Shown here: piece by piece, positions 58,067 to 64,000 of the stretch
How positions within the stretch are numbered: the first letter of the stretch is position 1
Layout: each line of letters starts with the position of its first letter
NCBI GenBank assembly: GCA_037126765.1
Contig: JBBCBC010000019.1
Coordinates: 28,232,222 to 28,296,221, forward strand
Direction: 5' to 3'
Source: Stenogyne calaminthoides
Taxonomy: Eukaryota; Streptophyta; Magnoliopsida; Lamiales; Lamiaceae
Length of the DNA: 64,000 nucleotides
Made by a program: the position numbers and the translations under genes
The notes under the pieces: generated by a model
Told to the model about the DNA's origin: nothing
Seen by the model: only the letters and a program-made list of their open reading frames with translations
Databases searched by the model: none

Positions 58067-59353
58067 CTCATAATCTTTTTATATATGAACTAACATATTA
58101 TGCAAATTGATTGTGTTTCACAATTAAAAAATTAAATAATAACTAATGACAACTTAATATGAAATGAAAGATTTGCAAAAAATTAATTATGTGTATGCAA
58201 TATATTCTCTCGTTTCACATTAATTGTTTGTCACTTTTGAGGTTTGTACTTTTGATAAATTTTTATAACAATGAAAATAAAAGAGAGGAGAGACGGTTTG
58301 TGAAGGAAATGTATTTTCCATAATAATTGAATTTTAGGGTAAAATTAATTGTGAGAATTGCAAAAATGATAATTATTTCGAAACAAAATTTATTTGGCCA
58401 AATTTTGTACCAAGAAAATTAGGATAGATTTAATTATGTATATGTCATATATTTAAAGAGTTAAATTAAAATAGAATAAAATGACTTGTACTTTCCACTA
58501 GAATATTTCACAATATATCAATAATTTTACAAGTATAAATATTGTTGGAATTTAGAGGCAAGTAAACACGTAATACATGAGCAGCGGAAATAAACAGTTC
58601 ACCAACAACGAACAATAGCCTTTCGAGACGAACGATGAAGGCAAAAGAAGAGACAATTTCTCAAGATCAAGATATGGAATTTAAACCATGACAGTTGGAT
58701 ATATGTGTCCAACTTGATTTATTTTATCTTGATGCTTGTTTTAAATTCGTGCTATTTTATTTGTTAAATGTGTTTGCATGATTTAAAATTGTCTAAAGAA
58801 AATCTCACATTCGAAAATTACTAAGTATGTTTTAATTGACAAATTTTATTCTGGATAATAAAATTACGTCAATATTGACCTCCATGATTTATTTATTTGT
58901 GAATTATTTTGGAGAAATTTCCCCAACGGAACGGCCAAAAGATGGTTTTCACATGAATAAATTCCCAAAAGGATGATTGTGAATTATTATTAGTGGCGAC
59001 GATGGCCCTCCCAATGAAGCTCGTTCAAAGCGAAGTAATAATTCTGTATTTAATCATGATTATTACTTAGGTATAAAATTGATATGCATATACTTCTCCG
59101 AAGTCCCTGTCAATTTTATATTGGTCAAGTGGGAGCCGACTAGTAATTTTGAATTAAAGGTTTGTAATTGTTCTTGTTTGTAACCTTCTGGAATGTGTTT
59201 AAATAGACAGATCACCCAACGTGACCTATTTAAACTGTTTTGAGATGTCGGCTGATGCATATTCATATTATTTTGAGATTTTGATATGAATAATGTGATC
59301 GAATTGAGTGATAAATTTGTACTTATACAAATTGTTATTTATTTCAGTTCAGC
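58067..59353 (+). other. Leader region upstream of the second Copia gag
   Basis: AT-rich to 58550. A TGTTGGAATTTAGAGG start at about 58556 with 'agcggaaataaacag' resembles another LTR beginning. From about 58900 the sequence resembles a Copia 5' leader ending TTTCAG just before the gag ATG. No intact 5' LTR or PBS found. Confidence 0.4.
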
Positions 59354-60059
59354 ATGTCGAAACCTTTTAATCCACTGTTAATATACTTAAATTCAATAGA
59401 ATTGTATAGGAAACTATGTTGATTGGAAACGAAAAATTATGATTGTCCTAACTGAACAAAAGCACAAGACACACCAAAAATCAGATGAGCCAACTGACGA
59501 GTCAAAAACGCGGGGCTCGTCAGATCACCTTGCGAGAGATGTCGCTAAAAATGGTGGAGGGCAACCCCGTAAGGGATTACGTCCTCAAATTTGATGGATC
59601 ATCTGAACAAACTTGAGGTTCTGGATGCAGATTATGATCTGGAGACCCATATCAATTTGGTACTCCACTCTCTGCCTAGAAGTTTTGAGCAATTTGGCCT
59701 CGCTAGCTGATTTGTTGTAAGCTTTGGTCTAGGCAGAAACGTTGATGGGGCACCAAACTCAAGTTTTGACGGCAAGTGGTCCATCTTCATCTTCTAGGCC
59801 AAGGGAAGACAAAAAGAAGAAGAGGACAAAAGGCCATAAGCAATCAAACTCAACTGTTGCCAAGGGCAATGGTAAGATGAGGGATGCTGGTGGAGTCAAG
59901 GAAAATCCAAAGAGGAAGTGTTTCAACTGCGGTGAGAAAGGACATTGGAGGTCTGCCTGTCCCAAGCCTAAGAGGAATGGGAAGAAAGGTAATTCTCATG
60001 CACTAGTTGTTGAAACTTGTTTAGCGGCGTATGCTACCCACTCGTGGGTAATGGAATAG
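59354..60059 (+). pseudogene. Copia gag with CCHC zinc knuckle
   Basis: It starts MSKPFNPLL at the ATG after TTTCAG, shifts frame by 59430 (NYVDWKRKIMIVLTEQKH), and continues with LNKLEVLDADYDLETHINLV near 59600-59660. The last frame (59742-60059) has a lysine-rich linker and CFNCGEKGHWRSAC (C60, C63, H68, C73 of that frame), the RNA-binding knuckle. It packages the element RNA in intact copies. Confidence 0.82.
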
Positions 60060-60976
60060 GATCCACTGAGCATGTTTGTTTCACGTTGCGGGGGTTCAAG
60101 TTGACCCGGCAACTTAGTGGAAGTGAGATTCTCATCACACTGAGCGATGCTACGAGTAGCTGCTGAAGCAGTGGGAGACGTGCACCTGTCTTTTAAAGAC
60201 AATACTTTAGTTTTAAGAGATGTTCTTTACGTTTCTGTTTTTCGTAAAAAAAAACCTTATTTCAGTTTCAAAACTATACAATGATGGATATTTTGTTCGT
60301 TTTTCTAAACAAGTTACTATTTTTCGTAATGATGTGTTTATCTGTCATGGAACTTTAAGGAACAATCTCTATACTATTTACTGTGCACACCACTCACAAA
60401 ATGCATCTTTTAACACATTGACTGTTTCAAGCAATAAGAGAAAACTTTCTGAAAGGTGAACGAGACACTTCTTTGGCATCTAATATTGGGTCATATTAAT
60501 CTAAATAGGATCCAAAGGTTGGTGAAACATGGTCCATTGTCGGACCTACAGATGGAACCATTTCCAACTTGTGAATCATGTTTGGAAGGTAAAATGACCA
60601 AGAGGTCATTTGGAGCCAAGGGGAATAGAGCCACAGAAGTGTTGCAAATCGTTCACACTGACGTGTGTGGTCTAATGTCAACCAAAGCTAGAGGTGGATA
60701 TGAGTATTTAAGTGGCGTTCACCGATGATTACTCAAGGTTGGTACATTTTCCGATGAAACACAAATCGAAAACCTTTGATAAATTCAAAGAGTTCAAAGC
60801 CAAGTGGAGAATCATATGGAAAAAGAGTATCAAGTTTCTACAATCGATCGTGGAGGAATACCACAAATATAAGTTTTTGAACTACTGTCGTCCGACGGAG
60901 AAAGGTTTCCCGATTAATCGCACGGAACCCTCAACAAAATGGGGTTGCAGAACGAAGAAACAGAACACTCCTAGAA
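60060..60976 (+). pseudogene. Copia protease remnant, pre-integrase and integrase core, frameshifted
   Basis: The protease site region near 60045 reads SWVME followed by a stop, where the family has a D-S-G triad. 60220-60459 reads NLISVSKLYNDGYFVRF. 60456-60728 reads LLWHLILGHINLNRIQ and CESCLEGKMTKRSF, the HHCC finger. 60712-61095 begins the integrase core (FTDDYSRLVHFP, with the first catalytic Asp). The third-domain part is disordered by frameshifts. Confidence 0.8.
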
Positions 60977-62758
60977 ATGGTCAGATCCATGATGAGTTAT
61001 TCAGATCTTCCCAAGTCATTTTGGGGTTATGCCTTGGAAAAAATGGCTTATGTTCTGAACTTGGTGCCATCCAAATCGGTTCTCAAAACCCCTAAAGAGT
61101 TGTGGACTGGGCGCAAACCCAGTCTGAGACATCTTAGAATTTGGGGGTATCCGGCATACGTGCTAGACAAGGAAGCCAGTAAGTTAGATGCACGTTCGGA
61201 ACTAAGGTTGTTTATAGGATATCCCATGGGAACGAAAGGGTGTATGTTCTATGGTCCCGAAGATCAAAAGGTGGTAATAAGTACACACTTTAGATTTTTG
61301 GAAGAAGACTTTATGAACAATAGAAAGCCCAAAAGTGAGATTACCTTAGACGAAATAAGAGGGCAAACTCCTATACCAACTGTACAAGTTGATATACCAA
61401 GCGTCACACCGACACAACTGGAACCTCATCGTAGTGGGAGGGTTGTTCGACAACCTGAGAGATTCATGGGGATAGGAGAATCTTCGGATTTGGTCCCCGG
61501 GGATAGTGAATCAGACCCCTGGTCCTACAAGGAGGTGGTCCAAGATAAGGATTCTGAATCCTGGCAAACTGCGATGGAAGCCGAGATGGGCTCAATGGAT
61601 CATAATCAAGTGTGGGAGCTAGTGGAACCACCCAGTGGGGTAAAACCCATTGGATGCAAGTGGGTCTACAAGAGAAAAAGAGGACCGGACGGGAAGGTCG
61701 AAACCTTTAAAGCTAGACTTGTGGCAAAGGGATACACTCAAAAGGAGGGTATTGATTATGAAGAAACCTTTTCGCCTGTAGCCATGCTTAAGTCCATTCG
61801 TATTCTGTTGGCAATAGCTGCGCATCTAGATTTTGAGATCTGGAAAATGGATGTCAAGACAGCTTTCCTTAACGGGAGTCTTAACGAGGAAATCTATATG
61901 CAACAGCCCGAAGGTTTCATCGTGAAAGTCCAAGAACACCTTGTTTGCAAGCTGAGGAAGTCTATTTACGGACTAAAGCAAGCATCTCGGGCTTGGAACC
62001 AATGTTTTGATCATGTAATCAAGTCTTATGGGTTTGATCAAAACGAGTTTGAAAGTTGTGTGTATAAGAAGTGTGCCGGAACTGCCTTGGTATTCTTAGT
62101 ACTATACGTAGACGATATCCTGCTCATCGGAAACGATGTAAAGGTTTTGTCAGACGTAAGGGTATGGCTGTCAAAACAGTTTGATATGAAGGACTTAGGG
62201 AAAGCCGGTCATATTCTTGGGATCAAGATCACTCGAGATCGAAAGAAAAGAATGATTGGCTTATCGCAAGCTTCATACATAGACACTGTTTTGAAGCGAT
62301 TCAGCATGCAAGATTCCAAGAAGGGTTTTGTACCCTTTAGGCACGGAATCCATCTATCGAAAGACATGTGTCCCAAGACTCAAGGGGAGATAGATGACAT
62401 GAAAGACATTCATTATGCGTCTGCAGTAGGGAGTCTTATGTATGCAATGCTGTGCACGAGACAGAATATTTGCTACTCCATTGGCATGGTGGCAAGATAT
62501 CAAAGTAATCTCGAAAATCAACACTGGACTGCCGTAAAGAACATTCTAAAGTATCTGAAAAGAACTCGAGATAGAATGTTGGTTTACCAGTCGGACAGTT
62601 TGTTTCCAGTTGGATACACGGACTCGAATTTCCAATCGGACATAGATTCCAGAAAATCTACCTCGGGTAGTGTGTTTTGTCTGGGGGGAAGAGCTGTAAC
62701 ATGGAGAAGCGTTAAGAAGAAATGCATCGCGATTCTACCATGGAAGCCGAATATGTAG
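60977..62758 (+). pseudogene. Copia integrase C-terminus and reverse transcriptase (593-codon open frame)
   Basis: The first 130 residues are the integrase C-terminal region (TPKELWTGRKPSLRHLRIWG). RT follows: WKMDVKTAFLNG (catalytic D292), KSIYGLKQASRAWNQ, and FLVLYVDDILLIG (YVDD at 377-380). Then comes the connection and RNase H start (YTDSNFQSDIDSRKSTSG). The frame ends when one base is missing near 62737, at GCG-ATT, where the family needs a further base to enter STMEAEYVA. Apart from that, the RT domain is intact. Confidence 0.9.
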
Positions 62759-62961
62759 CTGCTTGTGAAGCAGCGAAAGAAGCGATGTGGCTCAAGAACT
62801 TCCTAGTGGACTTGGACGTTGTTCCGAATTTGCCCAGCACCATCACGGTTTTCTGTGATAATGTCGGAGCAGTTGCAAATTCAAGGGAACCGAGAGCTCA
62901 CAAGGCCAACAAACACATTGAAAAGAAATACCATCTTATACGAGAAATCGTTAAGAGATGA
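62722..62961 (+). pseudogene. Copia RNase H C-terminal part
   Basis: Reads DSTMEAEYVAACEAAKEAMW and HIEKKYHLIREIVKR, the conserved RNase H end of Copia pol, in the frame next to the RT ORF. A TGA follows at 62959-62961; further homologous text (WAIHS.KGLPLLTFERHVDGMG-like) continues to about 63090. Confidence 0.85.
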
Positions 62962-63204
62962 GATATAGAGGTGGCAAAGATCGCGTCGGGAAGAAACTGG
63001 GCGATCCATTCATAAAGGGTTTGCCTCTGTTAACATTTGAGAGACATGTGGATGGAATGGGTGTCAAGAGCGTTGCCAATCTGCTTTGAGTATAAGTGGG
63101 AGATATATTATTAGGTTGATGTAGGTGACATTAGATGTCATTGTATAATACATTAGACGTGTTGTGGTATATTTAAAAGCAGACTTTGAGTATAAGTGGG
63201 AGAT

Positions 63205-63330
63205 TGTTGAGGTTATACGTGAAAGTATGTTTTTTTTTTAATATAACCTATGTATTAAACACTTATTTCTTGAAATAAATTATTTATCCTTTGTTGCTTT
63301 AAATATGATTGAATGTTATATATTATCGCG
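63205..63330 (+). repeat. Truncated 3' LTR of the second Copia element
   Basis: It starts TGTTGAGGTTATACGTGAAAG, the complement of the last bases of solo LTR A. It follows the LTR family text (as in C from 56219) for about 125 bp to 'gaatgttatatatta', then diverges. So solo LTRs A, B and C are relics of this Copia family. Confidence 0.8.
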
Positions 63331-64000
63331 AGTCGTTTTATATGAAGAGTATTATGTGGCTAATTTGATAACAACTCGCAAACAAAACATGCACGTGTAC
63401 GATAAGCTGTAAATAAGAAGAATTTGTTGACCCAGTTCATCGGGAAACGACTACTCTGGGGGCATACCAAGCCAGGATGTGGTATTGCGAGCTTTACACG
63501 TACAATACTTGATACACCTTATGAAGATGAATCATTACAGATGAAGATAATTTGGAGAACTCGCCTCTGGGTGCTAGGGTTTCTAGTAGGGATAAATGAT
63601 CACTCGAATTCTTTTTTGTTCCTCACCTCTCATGTGTGGATATAACTTTTTTGGGAGATTTTTTCTGAACCTTTCTCTTCTTTTTTTTTCTTCCTTTTAT
63701 AGCACTCCGGCAAGCATGAGCTGGGCTGGCAAGCATGAGCTGGAGACTTCGGGTCATGCAAGAACTCACGTAATGCCGCCACATTTTCAACTTCGTCTTC
63801 CTGGTTGATCTTGGAACTTGCTTGTCTGTAAAGCACTCTTTTGGTCGTCCTAAATTAACCTTTTGTTCGGTTGGATGCTTTGTTCGCCCTTTTAACCATG
63901 TCAGTTTTATGCTGGAATATTGTCCTCCTCGAGCACACTGAGCCCTTAGGATGTTTGGGTCTTCGGGATATCTGAGTGTCGGGCACTCTGACCCTTCGGG
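63331..64000. repeat. Part of another LTR-like sequence, continues beyond the window
   Basis: 'gttgacccagttcatc...actctgggggcataccaagccagg' at 63426-63475 parallels 'ggtgacccggttcgtcc...ctacgtccgggggcgtccaagccagg' in the Gypsy LTR at 46775-46828. It is therefore probably an LTR of a related element in the same orientation. The tandem phrase 'gcaagcatgagctgg' occurs twice at 63709-63742. No internal genes in view. Confidence 0.45.

Larger units (their letters stand above)
59354..63204 (+). mobile_element. Second Ty1/Copia element, internal region (5' LTR missing)
   Basis: gag, protease remnant, integrase, RT and RNase H in Copia order on the plus strand. It ends in a polypurine tract AAGTGGGAGAT directly before an LTR start TGTTGAGG (63205). 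The phrase CTTTGAGTATAAGTGGGAGAT occurs twice (63083-63103 and 63184-63204), so the tract region is duplicated. Frames are broken at about five places, but a 593-codon RT frame is still open, so this is the younger or less damaged of the two Copia copies. Confidence 0.9.

Noticed and set aside
56219..63204. Solo LTR C as the 5' LTR of the Copia element
   Set aside because: C has its own perfect GTCCC target duplication and no primer binding site follows it.

Overview
The window is nuclear DNA of a flowering plant. It is AT-rich and dominated by retrotransposons, solo LTRs and MITEs. Two host genes can be read with confidence: a nitrate/peptide transporter of the NPF family and a coiled-coil type NLR of the Solanaceae/Lamiales late-blight R1 type. 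The R1-like NLR points to an asterid eudicot; I cannot place it more closely by reading alone.

Layout. 1-1.55 kb: decayed Ulp1-type (C48) peptidase, probably from a CACTA-like DNA transposon. 1.82-15.86 kb: a complete but badly frameshifted Sirevirus-type Copia element on the minus strand (two ~1.55 kb LTRs, tRNA-iMet PBS, gag-PR-INT-RT-RH, then about 5 kb with an envelope-like ORF). 15.86-16.08 kb: probable resumed end of the CACTA-like element. 16.1-19.5 kb: Mutator-like and related fold-back MITEs, one split by a LINE. 21.6-22.2 kb: Harbinger-like MITE. 23.0-26.4 kb: two nested solo LTRs with perfect target duplications. 30.5-33.3 kb: the NPF gene (four exons, one apparent 1-bp deletion). 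33.4-36.4 kb: fold-back element with a telomere-like core, Stowaway MITE, G-rich tract, tRNA-like head and tandem repeats. 37.8-41.1 kb: NLR, minus strand, two exons, with a stop and a frameshift in exon 2. 41.06-41.36 kb: a TRIM inserted exactly at the NLR start codon. 41.45-47.3 kb: Tat-lineage Gypsy element whose integrase fragment is inverted. 49.85-50.6 kb: hAT-like MITE carrying a Cassandra-like LTR with a 5S rRNA segment. 51.9 kb: Helitron 3' end. 54-55.3 kb: inverted-repeat element with a gene-like interior. 55.3-58.1 kb: second telomere-core fold-back, a SINE with a 15-bp duplication, and a third solo LTR. 59.35-63.2 kb: a second Copia element, plus strand, whose 3' LTR belongs to the same family as the three solo LTRs.

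How the parts interact. The host genes are separate loci, each reshaped by mobile DNA. The NPF gene has its own TATA box and poly(A) signal and is followed within 140 bp by a fold-back element. The NLR has lost contact with its original upstream region: a TRIM lies directly before its ATG and a rearranged Gypsy element about 90 bp beyond that. Reading-frame breaks in several elements and in the NPF gene fall at CG-containing sites more often than expected by eye, so some 'pseudogene' calls may be sequence errors rather than decay.
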